Positions 1 to 8,129 of a DNA stretch of 64,000 nt are shown piece after piece. The stretch spans positions 62,001-126,000 of the forward strand of contig NZ_QGOL01000013.1 in assembly GCF_003259255.1 (NCBI RefSeq), in the 5' to 3' direction. The first letter of the stretch is position 1. Every line of letters starts with the position of its first letter. Source of the stretch: Algoriphagus litoralis. GTDB taxonomy: Bacteria > Bacteroidota > Bacteroidia > Cytophagales > Cyclobacteriaceae. Below the pieces are notes generated by a model that saw only the letters and a program-made list of their open reading frames with translations, made no database searches and was not told the origin of the DNA. The position numbers and the translations under genes were made by a program.

Positions 1-1
1 A

Positions 2-1135
2 TTAACTGATGTGACAGATCAGGTCGCACCAGAACTCAGAAAAGCAGGCATGGTGACCGATGCCATTTGGACTGATGTGGATGGAGACGGCAAAGTTGAT
101 TTGGTCGTCGTAGGAGAATTGATGGAGATCAGCATCTTCAAGAATACTGGAGAAAAGTTTGAAAGGCTGAAAGAAACAGGATTGGAAAATTACCTAGGGT
201 GGTGGAATTCCATTGCTTCGGCAGATTTTGATCAGGATGGGGATACTGACTTTGTCATCGGGAATCTAGGTGCCAATAATGCACATCGGCCGAGTGTAGA
301 AAGACCTGTGAAGATCTATGCCAAAGATTTTGATAACAATGGCAGTGTGGATCCGGTGACTTTTGCTTACTACAAAGACCGAGAGGGTGGGACATTCAAT
401 TCATTTCCAAGCCATTTTTGGGATGATCTGATCGGCCAAAGTCCGATGTTCAGAAGGAAGTTTGACCGGTATAAATATTTTGCCCTAAGCACAGAATCTA
501 GCTTTTTCACCGAAGAAGAAAAGAAAGAAGTGCTAGTTCTAACGGGAAATTATGATCGTACTGCCTGGGTTGAGAATCTTGGCAATGGTAAATTTCAACT
601 TCATGAATTGCCCGTAATGGCTCAAATAGCACCGGTAAATGGACTTGTTACCGATGATATAAATGGAGATGGTTTTACCGATATCCTGATGGTAGGCAAT
701 GATTATGGGAATGAGATCTTCATCGGCAGGCTGGATGCATCAGTAGGACTTCTACTTTTGGGAGATGGTCAGGGTGGTTTTGAAGCAGTGAATCCACGGA
801 ACAGTGGCTTTGTGGTACCAGGGGATGCCAAAGCGCTCGTCAAACTCAGCCCAGTGACAGGTGCGCCGCTATATTTCGCTTCGCAAAATCGAGGGAAATT
901 GCTGGCTTTTAGGTCCAGATATGAAGAAGCAAAAACGCTGTCTTTTGGACAGCATGCGATGGCCCTAATTCTGGAATTTGACAATGGGAAAAGGCAGCGA
1001 TTTGAATTGAGTCAAGGAGGAGGTTTTGGGTCTCAGTCTTCCCGGGAAGTGATTTTACCAAAAGGCACGAAATCCGCTGTTATGATAGATTACAAAGGAG
1101 AAATGACCCCAGTCGGCATTTTTACCCGCAATTGA
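2..1135 (+). CDS. FG-GAP/VCBS repeat protein, 3' part (5' end outside window)
   Basis: The reading frame is open to the left edge, so only the C-terminal part of a larger protein is visible; the GTG at 11 is not a convincing start. At least three calcium-binding-type FG-GAP/VCBS motifs are seen (DVDGDGKVD, DFDQDGDTD, DINGDGFTD), which in this family form beta-propeller blades on secreted or surface proteins. The C-terminal tail looks like the all-beta end seen in CRTAC1/UnbV-like members. Relatives in Bacteroidota are often about 1100 residues and lie in nutrient-use loci. Its stop abuts, without a gap, the stop of the convergent creatininase-family gene. The family call is firm; substrate and exact role are unknown. 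Confidence 0.85.
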   Translation, partial: LTDVTDQVAPELRKAGMVTDAIWTDVDGDGKVDLVVVGELMEISIFKNTGEKFERLKETGLENYLGWWNSIASADFDQDGDTDFVIGNLGANNAHRPSVERPVKIYAKDFDNNGSVDPVTFAYYKDREGGTFNSFPSHFWDDLIGQSPMFRRKFDRYKYFALSTESSFFTEEEKKEVLVLTGNYDRTAWVENLGNGKFQLHELPVMAQIAPVNGLVTDDINGDGFTDILMVGNDYGNEIFIGRLDASVGLLLLGDGQGGFEAVNPRNSGFVVPGDAKALVKLSPVTGAPLYFASQNRGKLLAFRSRYEEAKTLSFGQHAMALILEFDNGKRQRFELSQGGGFGSQSSREVILPKGTKSAVMIDYKGEMTPVGIFTRN

Positions 1136-1897
1136 TCAGCGATAGAGCTCCCCGGCTTTTGCTTCGCAGATGTCCAAAATCAGGGTTGCGATCTTATCTG
1201 TAACATCATCAAAATATCGCCTCCCTTTCTCAGGGGAGGCTTTTTTTGGATTTCCTATCCCCGTATCTTCTGTCACTTGCGACCATTTTCGCTCTGCCCA
1301 GGCCCATTTTTCACGGATACCCTGAATGACTGATTTCCGCTCATCTCCATCGCCTGCTTCGTCCAATGGCAAGACCAACTCTGGGTGTAGGTATTGAATC
1401 AAAGCTGTCTCCATCTCATCTGCATGGTCCCCGGACTCTTCGAAGTACTTGCTTTTATCCAAAGCCTGAAACCAGTTTGCGGTAAATAGCAGCATTTCAG
1501 GAAATTTTAGTCCGAGTTCTCTCAGCATTGGCTGAAAATTATTTCCGCCATGGCTGTTCAAGATCAGGAGCTTTTTTATTCCCTGCCTGTTTAGGACCTC
1601 GATGATATCGGTCAAAATAATTAATTGAGTACTTGGGTAGATATTGATGTCTAGATAGATATCGCTCTGCCCGGTATTGACTCCGAATGGAATGCTCGGA
1701 AGGACCACCACTTTGGCTCCCTTTTCCCAAGCTTTCTTTGCACCTTCAGCACTCATGGCATCTGCCTCATAGACATCTGTGCCGTAAGGAAGATGATAAT
1801 TGTGGGCTTCGGTGGCACCCCAAGGTAAAATTGCCAGATCATATCGAAAGGTTTTAAGGCTTTTCCAGGTAGCTTCTTTTAGAATATAGGGGCGCAT
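1136..1897 (-). CDS. Creatininase family protein (metal-dependent amidohydrolase)
   Basis: A 253-residue protein with the family's metal-binding motifs: WGATEAHNYHLPYGTD near residues 26-41, LNSHGGN near 114, and DHADEMETAL near 157 (counterpart of HxGxxET). Creatininase-fold enzymes hydrolyse cyclic or linear amides and use two divalent metals; several act in cofactor or nucleobase catabolism, so creatinine need not be the substrate. No signal peptide, so cytoplasmic. It is convergent with the VCBS gene, touching at the stops, and divergent from the glycosylasparaginase gene 86 bp away. Function beyond the family is not shown by the sequence. Confidence 0.9.
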   Translation of the reverse strand: MRPYILKEATWKSLKTFRYDLAILPWGATEAHNYHLPYGTDVYEADAMSAEGAKKAWEKGAKVVVLPSIPFGVNTGQSDIYLDINIYPSTQLIILTDIIEVLNRQGIKKLLILNSHGGNNFQPMLRELGLKFPEMLLFTANWFQALDKSKYFEESGDHADEMETALIQYLHPELVLPLDEAGDGDERKSVIQGIREKWAWAERKWSQVTEDTGIGNPKKASPEKGRRYFDDVTDKIATLILDICEAKAGELYR

Positions 1898-1983
1898 GGG
1901 ATTAGTTTTATAGGATTTGGACAGATGGCGGGGTGATTTGGATCAAAATTGATAATTTGAAACCTGATTCTAAAATACGCTCA

Positions 1984-2964
1984 ATGTCCCAAAGAAGAAA
2001 GTTTATCAAGCAATCCCTTGCGGGGTCTGCCTTATTTTTACCGGGTACAGCTTCGGCATTATCCGCATTTGAAAGTAAAAAATCTCCTAATGGGGAGAGG
2101 CCACTCATCCTTTCCACCTGGAATCATGGGGTTCCTGCCAATGCTGCAGCTTGGGCGAAACTCCAAGAAACAAACAGCATTCTCGATGCCGTTGAAGCAG
2201 GAGTTCGAGATACCGAATTGGATATGGATAATCTGTCTGTGGGTCTGCAGGGCCTGCCTGATCGGGAAGGAATCACCACTCTGGATGCGTCCATCATGAC
2301 TGGTGACGGGGCATGCGGCTCTGTGGCTTTTGTCCGGCAGATTAAGCATCCTATTTCACTCGCACGAGCGGTGATGGAAAAAACACCCCATGTCATGTTG
2401 GCAGGGGAAGGCGCACGGCAATTTGCCATAGCTCAGGGCTTTCCTTTGGAAGAGGAAAAACTTAGCCCAAAAGCCCAAATTGAATACGATAAATGGAAAG
2501 TCACCAGCCAATACAAGCCCATCATCAATATCGAGAATCACGATACGATAGGGATGATCGGAATTGATTCTAAGGGTAAATTGGCGGGGAGTTGTACTAC
2601 AAGTGGACTAGCTTACAAAATGCATGGAAGGGTAGGGGACAGTCCGATCATCGGTGCCGGGCTCTATGTAGACGATGAAGTGGGAGCTGCTACGGCGACT
2701 GGACTTGGAGAGACGATTATCCGGATCTGTGGAAGTTTCCTGATCGTGGAATTGATGCGGCAGGGTCGATCACCCCAGGAAGCCTGTGAAGAAGCTGTGC
2801 GCCGATTGGTGAAGAAAAGCAAGAACATTCAGGACATTCAGGCTGGATTTTTAGCAGTCAACAAAGACGGTGAAACCGGTGCTTACGCAGTGCATCCAGG
2901 ATTCAATTTTGCGAAGGCTACTGCATCTGGAAACGTCTTGATCGATTCAAAAAGTCACTTTTAA
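1984..2964 (+). CDS. N4-(beta-N-acetylglucosaminyl)-L-asparaginase / isoaspartyl peptidase family, exported
   Basis: Ntn-hydrolase of the glycosylasparaginase family, which cleaves the GlcNAc-Asn bond left after N-glycan breakdown. The start at 1984 gives an N-terminus SQRRKFIKQSLAG plus a hydrophobic stretch ending near ASA, a twin-arginine-like signal; an upstream ATG at 1933 would only add 17 unlikely residues. The expected autocleavage site with catalytic Thr is in ENHDTIGMIG near residue 187, and the substrate-binding region GRVGDSPIIGAGLYVDD follows. About 326 residues, normal for the family. Three bases separate its stop from cutC, so the two are probably co-transcribed. Export suggests action on glycopeptides in the periplasm. 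An aspartylglucosaminidase rather than plain asparaginase assignment is inferred from the motif context. Confidence 0.88.
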   Translation: MSQRRKFIKQSLAGSALFLPGTASALSAFESKKSPNGERPLILSTWNHGVPANAAAWAKLQETNSILDAVEAGVRDTELDMDNLSVGLQGLPDREGITTLDASIMTGDGACGSVAFVRQIKHPISLARAVMEKTPHVMLAGEGARQFAIAQGFPLEEEKLSPKAQIEYDKWKVTSQYKPIINIENHDTIGMIGIDSKGKLAGSCTTSGLAYKMHGRVGDSPIIGAGLYVDDEVGAATATGLGETIIRICGSFLIVELMRQGRSPQEACEEAVRRLVKKSKNIQDIQAGFLAVNKDGETGAYAVHPGFNFAKATASGNVLIDSKSHF

Positions 2965-2967
2965 GAA

Positions 2968-3705
2968 ATGGATCGAATTTTACTTGAAGCTCCGGTTTTC
3001 AATCTGCAGGCAGCTTTGGAAGCGGCTCAGTATGGGATAGACCGATTGGAATTGTGTGCCAATTTTCCCGAAGGAGGAGAAACTCCCAGTGCAGGCATGC
3101 TTCGCTTTCTGAAAAGCGAGGTGGATATTCCGGTATTTGTCATGATCCGGCCACGCGGAGGTGATTTTGTGTATTCCTCGAAAGAACAAATCGTGATGAA
3201 ACAGGATATTCAACTCCTGTCTGAGTTGGGTGCAGATGGATTTGTTTTTGGAGTATTGGATGAAAAAGGAAGGATAAACGAGGCTGCCTGTGAAATGCTG
3301 TTGCGGGCAGCAGGTGGCAAACCATGTACTTTTCACAGGGCCTTTGATGCTTCATCTGATTTGAATGAATCCTTGCAAAAAATCATTCATCTGGGTTTTC
3401 ACAGGATCCTGACTTCGGGTGGGAAAAACTCACTTTCTGAGGGTTTGCCGGTAATTTTGGATCTTTTGGAAAAAGCCAAGGACCAAATCATCATTATGCC
3501 GGGGGGAGGGACTAAACCTGAGCATTTAGCTACTTTGAAAGAAAGCGGCTATTTGAAGGAAGTTCATGCTTCTTGCAAAATAGCCAAGCCTTCCCGGAAT
3601 GAATTTGTCAACAAAGACTTGTCTTTTTCTGGTGTTCCGCTTGATTATTCCCTTCAGCTGGGTGTGGATCAGAGTCTAGTAAACGAGTTCAAATCAGTTT
3701 TGTAA
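2968..3705 (+). CDS. cutC: CutC family TIM-barrel protein
   Basis: A 245-residue CutC homologue: the N-terminal strand and LELCANFPEGGETPS, the VMIRPRGGDF motif and the CTFHRAFD and LTSGG segments are all present. Members are annotated as copper homeostasis proteins from E. coli genetics, but the fold is a cytoplasmic TIM barrel and a direct copper role is weakly supported. Here it starts 3 bp after an exported glycosylasparaginase and lies 9 bp before a VCBS/heme-motif lipoprotein, with no copper transporter or chaperone nearby. That context points to a part in sugar or glycoside catabolism, which is inference. Length and start are normal for the family. Confidence 0.88.
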   Translation: MDRILLEAPVFNLQAALEAAQYGIDRLELCANFPEGGETPSAGMLRFLKSEVDIPVFVMIRPRGGDFVYSSKEQIVMKQDIQLLSELGADGFVFGVLDEKGRINEAACEMLLRAAGGKPCTFHRAFDASSDLNESLQKIIHLGFHRILTSGGKNSLSEGLPVILDLLEKAKDQIIIMPGGGTKPEHLATLKESGYLKEVHASCKIAKPSRNEFVNKDLSFSGVPLDYSLQLGVDQSLVNEFKSVL

Positions 3706-3714
3706 ATCAAAATA

Positions 3715-5250
3715 ATGCGGAAATTTCTCTGGATGGTAGGGTTGATAGGGGTGAGTTGTGGGCCGATTTCCGAGCGGAAACAACCGCCTCCAAGTTTGTA
3801 CCAGTTGTCTCAGTCCGACTTGGATTTGAGCGGGGAGCAGCTCGCCAATGGCTACTGTGCAGCTTGCCATATCAAACCTGAGCCCGAAATCTTAGACAAA
3901 GTCACTTGGGAGACTAAGGTCCTTCCTGATATGAGAAAGCGGATGGGCTTGTATTTGGAGGAGGATTTTGGAACTGCATTACCAGAGGATGAAGGTGTGC
4001 CTCCCGGAATCTATTCCAAAACTCAGCTTGTAACCAGAGAAAATTGGCAAAAAATACTGGACTATTATTTGGAAAACGCGCCTGAAAAGCCCCTTCCTCA
4101 AGCAAAAAAACTTGCCCCTAAAAAGGGAATTCCGGGTTTTGAAATGGAAATTCCCGATTTTCCTTTTATCCGTCCAAGCCTCACCACAATGGTTCGGGTA
4201 AATCCCAACACAGGTAACCTGTGGGTAGGTCATCGGTTCCGGTCGCTTTTTGTTCTGGATTCTAAAAATGGATTTAAACAATTAGACTCAATACCTACCC
4301 CTGTCGCTCCGGTGGAGATTGTATGGAGGTCCAACGATTCTTTTGAATTGCTTGCTATGGGATTAATGGATCCTGCCAATGACTCGCTCGGTCGCTTGGA
4401 AAACTATTCCAAAGTTGATAAAAGCTGGCGTGCAGATTCTATTCACACGGGTTTGATGCGTCCGGTACATGTGGAATATGGGGATTTCAATGGTGATGGA
4501 ATGGAGGATCAAGTCATCTCTCATTTTGGAAACCACCTGGGTAAACTCAGCTTATACTTGTCATCTGCCTCTGGATTTCATGAAAAAATCCTAAAAAAAG
4601 ATCCTGGTGCACGGAGAACTATTGCGGTAGATTTTGATCAGGATGGAGATATCGATCTTTTGGCTTTGATGACTCAGGCCAAAGAATCAATAGTGCTTTT
4701 TGAGAATTTGGGGAATGGTGAACTGAAAGAGCGGATGCTTTTGGGTTTTCAACCGGCATTCGGATCTAGTGATTTTCGCTATGAAGATATGAATGGGGAT
4801 GGGTTTAATGATCTGGTTTTGGTCAATGGAGACAATGCAGATCAATCACAGATTTGGAAAAACTACCACGGCGTACGAATATTCGAAAACGATGGCGAAG
4901 GAAGGTTTGAGGAGACCTGGTTTTATCCAATGCATGGAGCAAGTGGATTGGAGGTGGGGGATTTCGATCAAAATGGGACTGTAGATCTTTTTGCGATTGC
5001 TTTTTTTCCTGATCGAAACGAATCCCCCAAGCAAAACTTGATTTATTTCAGGCAGTCAAATACAAACGATTTTCAGCCTTTTGTCTTGAATGAATCGCCA
5101 GACTTTAATTGGCTGACGATCACTCAAGGTGACTTGGATAGGGATGGTGACCCCGATTTGGTGATTGGTACTTTTGCCTTTGACGAATTATACAAGGCGC
5201 CAACTGCAAACTGGAGTCCTTTTGTCATCCTAAGGAATTCAAAAAATTAA
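3715..5250 (+). CDS. Lipoprotein with c-type heme motif and FG-GAP/VCBS repeats
   Basis: 511 residues. The N-terminus has a hydrophobic stretch and a lipobox ending at Cys15 (IGVSC), so the protein is probably a lipoprotein. A single c-type heme attachment motif, CAACH, lies at residues 48-52 in a short cytochrome-like segment. The rest carries five calcium-type FG-GAP/VCBS motifs (DFNGDGMED, DFDQDGDID, DMNGDGFND, DFDQNGTVD, DLDRDGDPD), expected to build a beta-propeller. It closes a likely unit with the glycosylasparaginase and cutC genes. The combination suggests an outer-surface redox or binding protein, but no substrate can be read from the sequence. No distal Met heme ligand was assigned. 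Confidence 0.85.
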   Translation: MRKFLWMVGLIGVSCGPISERKQPPPSLYQLSQSDLDLSGEQLANGYCAACHIKPEPEILDKVTWETKVLPDMRKRMGLYLEEDFGTALPEDEGVPPGIYSKTQLVTRENWQKILDYYLENAPEKPLPQAKKLAPKKGIPGFEMEIPDFPFIRPSLTTMVRVNPNTGNLWVGHRFRSLFVLDSKNGFKQLDSIPTPVAPVEIVWRSNDSFELLAMGLMDPANDSLGRLENYSKVDKSWRADSIHTGLMRPVHVEYGDFNGDGMEDQVISHFGNHLGKLSLYLSSASGFHEKILKKDPGARRTIAVDFDQDGDIDLLALMTQAKESIVLFENLGNGELKERMLLGFQPAFGSSDFRYEDMNGDGFNDLVLVNGDNADQSQIWKNYHGVRIFENDGEGRFEETWFYPMHGASGLEVGDFDQNGTVDLFAIAFFPDRNESPKQNLIYFRQSNTNDFQPFVLNESPDFNWLTITQGDLDRDGDPDLVIGTFAFDELYKAPTANWSPFVILRNSKN

Positions 5251-5518
5251 ATAGGTATATCCGCAATTCTTCCAGCAGGCAAATTCATTTAAAATTCACC
5301 TCGACTTCCTTCCCTCACATTAATAACCTGAAATCCGATGGTCGAGTGAAGTCGAGGCAATTTTGAACTATTGGCAATGAAGGGGGGTAAATAGTAAGTT
5401 AAATTTCGTAAAAGACGATAGAAGGAAATAAAAGATTGAAATAGAATTTATGTTCAATTTTTTATTTCTTTTTAGTTGAAAAATCAGTAGCTTATTGTTT
5501 TCCCAAAATAATTAAGCT
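5251..5518. other. Intergenic region with inverted repeat
   Basis: 268 bp, AT-rich, without a coding frame I can support. It contains an inverted pair CCTCGACTTC (5299-5308) and GAAGTCGAGG (5348-5357), separated by 39 bp, with a second partial GTCGAG just before the right arm. No T-run follows, so it is not a typical terminator. The region should hold the promoter for the CBS-domain gene, but I find no good match to the TAnnTTTG consensus. Confidence 0.5.
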
Positions 5519-5977
5519 ATGGTAAAAAGTTTTCAGGGGGTCAGAGAGGTAGAACCCAAAGCCCCAATTCAACAAATTCTGGTCAAAGATCACATGACGA
5601 CCAATTTGGTCACTTTTAGAGAAGAAGATACCATCGATCAGGTTTTGGAAATGCTGTCCAAGCGTAAGATCTCAGGGGCACCTGTCGTAGATGGTTCAGG
5701 CAGCTTGGTGGGAATCATATCCGAGGTCGATTGCTTGGCCGAAATTATCAAAGGCAAATACAGCAATACGGTTCGATTTCCTGCACGGGTCAAAGAACAT
5801 ATGAGTACCCAAGTCATTACCTTGGATCCTGGGATGTCACTTTTTGATGCTGCGCAAAAATTTTTGGAACATAAAATCCGACGTTTTCCGGTAATGAAGG
5901 AAGGGAGATTGGTGGGGCAATTGAGTCTAAGTGATGTAATAAGAGCATTTCCAAAACTCAAGCATACGACTTGGTAA
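5519..5977 (+). CDS. CBS-domain pair protein
   Basis: A 152-residue protein made almost entirely of two CBS domains: residues about 21-75 (KDHMTTNLVTFREEDT, then GAPVVDGSGSLVGIISEVD) and about 90-147 (KEHMSTQVITLDPGMS, then RRFPVMKEGRLVGQLSLSD). CBS pairs bind adenosyl nucleotides and act as energy-sensing regulatory modules. There is no attached enzyme or transporter domain and no obvious partner next door. It is a monocistronic gene with its own terminator immediately after the stop. The target is unknown. Confidence 0.9.
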   Translation: MVKSFQGVREVEPKAPIQQILVKDHMTTNLVTFREEDTIDQVLEMLSKRKISGAPVVDGSGSLVGIISEVDCLAEIIKGKYSNTVRFPARVKEHMSTQVITLDPGMSLFDAAQKFLEHKIRRFPVMKEGRLVGQLSLSDVIRAFPKLKHTTW

Positions 5978-6018
5978 AGACCAAAAAGGCCTCAAATTTT
6001 GATACCTTTTTGGTTTTA
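5978..6018 (+). terminator. Rho-independent terminator after CBS gene
   Basis: A 10-bp stem ACCAAAAAGG (5980-5989) pairs with CCTTTTTGGT (6005-6014), followed by a short T-rich stretch. It lies directly after the CBS gene stop and before the convergent PLP-enzyme gene. Confidence 0.75.
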
Positions 6019-6056
6019 TATAGTGTAGCTTATTCGTATAAGTCTTTTTAAATCAA

Positions 6057-7223
6057 TTATTTAGAATTTTGAATAGCCTGCTCTACATCTTTCATGATGT
6101 CTTCATGATGTTCCAGTCCCACAGAGAGTCTGACAAGCCCGTCACTGATTCCTACCTGAGCGCGCTCTTCTGGAGAAAGCTTACTGTGCGTAGTCGAGGC
6201 AGGATGGGTGATGATACTTCGGCTGTCCCCTAAGTTGGGCGTAATAGAGATCATTTGCAGCTGATCGATAAAGCGCTGGGCTCTTGCCAATCCACCTTTG
6301 AGTGTCAGGGTGATGATTCCTCCTCCAGCTTTCATTTGCTTTAAAGCCAAGTCATGCTGCGGGTGGGATTTGAGAAAAGGATAACGGACCGCTTCCAGTT
6401 CTGGATTTCCCTCGAAGTAAGTGGCTATTTTCATAGCATTTTCGCAGTGCCTGTCCATTCGTACGGCGAGAGTTTCCATGCTTTTGGCCAGAATCCAAGC
6501 ATTGAAAGGTGAAATGGAGGGGCCTGTATGCCGGGTGAAGAACTGTACCTCTTTGATCAGTTCTGTTTTGCCTAAAATCAAGCCTCCCAAAACTCGTCCT
6601 TGTCCATCGATGTACTTGGTAGCGCTATGAGTGACGATATGTGCACCCCATTTTGCAGGTTGCTGCAGGTAGGGAGTAGCAAAGCAATTGTCCACCACCA
6701 AGATCAAATTATGCGCAGCTGCAAATTTTCCTGCCCATTCCAAATCGATGATTTCCAGTCCGGGATTGGAAGGGGTTTCCAAAAAAAGCATTTTGGTTTT
6801 AGGCTGAATGAGCTTATCCCAGTTTTTGCAATCCGATATATCCCCGTAAGTAGATGTAATGCCCCACTTTGGGAATACCCGGGTCAAGAGCTGATGAGTG
6901 GATCCAAAAAGAGATCGTGAGGCAAGAATGTGGTCCCCTTGCTGCAATAATGAAGCAATGCTGCCGAACATAGCCGCCATACCTGAGGCCGTTGCAATCC
7001 CGTCTTCGGTGCCTTCAGCACGGCAGACTTTTTCGATCAGATCAGAGGAATTTGGGTTGGAATACCGGGAATAAATATTGCCTTGGATCTCATCGGCAAA
7101 CATCGCTCGTGCTTCCTCTGCTGACTCAAACGTAAAGCTGGAGGTAAGGAAAATTGGGGAGGAGTGTTCTTTGATATCGCTGCGGCGCTGGATGCGAATG
7201 GCGTCTGTTTCGAAATGAGACAT
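6057..7223 (-). CDS. metZ: O-succinylhomoserine sulfhydrylase-type Cys/Met metabolism PLP enzyme
   Basis: A 388-residue member of the Cys/Met metabolism PLP family. Visible signatures are YSRYSNPN near 51, the ATASGMAA cofactor loop near 77, LETPSNPG near 148, VVDNCFATPYLQ near 176 and the PLP lysine in HSATKYIDGQG at about Lys203. The IDGQGRVLGG context favours O-succinylhomoserine (or O-acetylhomoserine) sulfhydrylase over cystathionine gamma-lyase; it makes homocysteine for methionine synthesis. The upstream S-box riboswitch supports the methionine pathway and implies repression when S-adenosylmethionine is abundant. It is transcribed alone. Exact acyl-homoserine preference cannot be decided from sequence. 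Confidence 0.85.
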   Translation of the reverse strand: MSHFETDAIRIQRRSDIKEHSSPIFLTSSFTFESAEEARAMFADEIQGNIYSRYSNPNSSDLIEKVCRAEGTEDGIATASGMAAMFGSIASLLQQGDHILASRSLFGSTHQLLTRVFPKWGITSTYGDISDCKNWDKLIQPKTKMLFLETPSNPGLEIIDLEWAGKFAAAHNLILVVDNCFATPYLQQPAKWGAHIVTHSATKYIDGQGRVLGGLILGKTELIKEVQFFTRHTGPSISPFNAWILAKSMETLAVRMDRHCENAMKIATYFEGNPELEAVRYPFLKSHPQHDLALKQMKAGGGIITLTLKGGLARAQRFIDQLQMISITPNLGDSRSIITHPASTTHSKLSPEERAQVGISDGLVRLSVGLEHHEDIMKDVEQAIQNSK

Positions 7224-7323
7224 AGTTTGATCGGTTTTGATTGCTGATAAAATTCTCTGGGACTGAAAAAGAATTTCCCCAAAGACAGAATCCGAACCAG
7301 AATTGAGGCAGTAGATTTACGCC

Positions 7324-7426
7324 AATTTATAGTTCCCGCTGAGGGTAGGATTTGGCACCGTTCTCCTGGTTAGGGATGGTTGCCAGAGGGTCATCGAGCC
7401 TATTCTCTCGCCTCTTCTTTATAAAT
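7324..7426 (-). promoter_or_regulatory. SAM-I (S-box) riboswitch aptamer
   Basis: On the minus strand the leader carries the S-box landmarks in order: AAGAGGCGAGAGA, GGCTCGATGACCCTCTGGCAACC, and GGTGCCAAATCCTACC about 25 nt later. The long P1 helix is closed by ATTTATA (complement of 7420-7426) with TATAAAT (complement of 7325-7331). The S-box binds S-adenosylmethionine and switches off downstream methionine genes. About 100 nt separate the aptamer from the metZ start; a weak hairpin lies there, so I cannot say whether control is by termination or translation. Confidence 0.9.
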
Positions 7427-7444
7427 CAGTCTCCTGATGTGGTG

Positions 7445-7476
7445 CAAAGAAAAAGGGAGATTCGGTCATTTCCAAA
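7445..7476 (-). promoter_or_regulatory. Candidate promoter for riboswitch/metZ transcript
   Basis: TTTG (complement of 7473-7476) lies 20 nt upstream of TTTCTTTG (complement of 7445-7452), one mismatch from the Bacteroidota TAnnTTTG box. The predicted start is near 7437, just before the S-box P1 helix. The promoter overlaps the terminator hairpin of the upstream pth gene. Confidence 0.4.
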
Positions 7477-7482
7477 TCTCCC
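7445..7482 (-). terminator. Rho-independent terminator after pth
   Basis: On the minus strand the stem GGGAGATT (complement of 7475-7482) pairs with AATCTCCC (complement of 7455-7462), followed by TTTTTCTTT. It lies 7 bp after the pth stop. Confidence 0.8.
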
Positions 7483-7488
7483 GTGTTT

Positions 7489-8049
7489 TCAATCGTTGAA
7501 TTGGGTCATTGTCTGTGCTATTCCGAGGGTGCAAAAGCCAAAAATCATAGCAATGGCCTTGTCCATTATCATGGGAAGTTCGTCAAATTCCTGCTGGGTG
7601 AACCTGCCCAAAACAAACTCTACTTGCCTTCCTTTGGGGAAATTGTCACCTATTCCCATTCTCAGGCGGGGATAATCTTGTCCTCCGGTGAGTTCCTCAA
7701 TGTTTTTCAGTCCATTATGGCCCGCTGCACTTCCCTTGGTTCGCATTCTGAGTTTACCAAACGGAATGGCAACATCGTCAACGAGGATTAGAATATTTTC
7801 CTTAGAAACGCCCAATTCTTTCATCCAATAATTTACAGCTTTCCCGCTCAGATTCATGTAAGTGGTGGGCTTGATCAGATGAAGTGTTCGGCCTTTGTGT
7901 TTGATTTCTGATTTGAATGCCAGTCGGTCACTTTTCCAGGTCACTTCTGATTTGTCAGCCATGCGATCTAGAGTAAGGAATCCGATATTGTGTCGGGTTA
8001 GCTCGTATTCAGGGCCAATATTGCCCAATCCTATGATTAAATATTTCAT
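7489..8049 (-). CDS. pth: Peptidyl-tRNA hydrolase
   Basis: 186 residues, the normal size. It hydrolyses the ester bond of peptidyl-tRNAs released from stalled ribosomes, recycling tRNA in the cytoplasm. Family marks are GLGNIGPEYELTRHNIGF at the N-terminus (Asn and catalytic His20-type residues), KPTTYMNLSGKAV near 60, VDDVAIPFGKLRMR near 92 and GSAAGHNGLKNIEE near 107. It lies downstream of rplY in the prs-rplY-pth order but only about 29 bp after a terminator-like hairpin, so it depends on read-through or on a promoter hidden in that short spacer. A clear terminator follows it. Confidence 0.96.
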   Translation of the reverse strand: MKYLIIGLGNIGPEYELTRHNIGFLTLDRMADKSEVTWKSDRLAFKSEIKHKGRTLHLIKPTTYMNLSGKAVNYWMKELGVSKENILILVDDVAIPFGKLRMRTKGSAAGHNGLKNIEELTGGQDYPRLRMGIGDNFPKGRQVEFVLGRFTQQEFDELPMIMDKAIAMIFGFCTLGIAQTMTQFND

Positions 8050-8077
8050 AGTAGGTTCTCTTCAGTTTTGGAAAATA

Positions 8078-8108
8078 AAAAATCCTGCCCAGAAAATGAG
8101 CAGGATTT
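8078..8108 (-). terminator. Terminator-like hairpin between rplY and pth
   Basis: Minus-strand stem AATCCTGC (complement of 8100-8107) pairs with GCAGGATT (complement of 8081-8088), followed by TTTTTATTTT. It lies after rplY and immediately ahead of pth, so it probably reduces rather than abolishes pth transcription. Confidence 0.75.
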
Positions 8109-8129
8109 GAAGATTGGAGGAAGAATAAA

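Noticed and set aside
5299..5357. Terminator for the VCBS lipoprotein gene
   Set aside because: The inverted CCTCGACTTC pair is 39 bp apart and no T-run follows.
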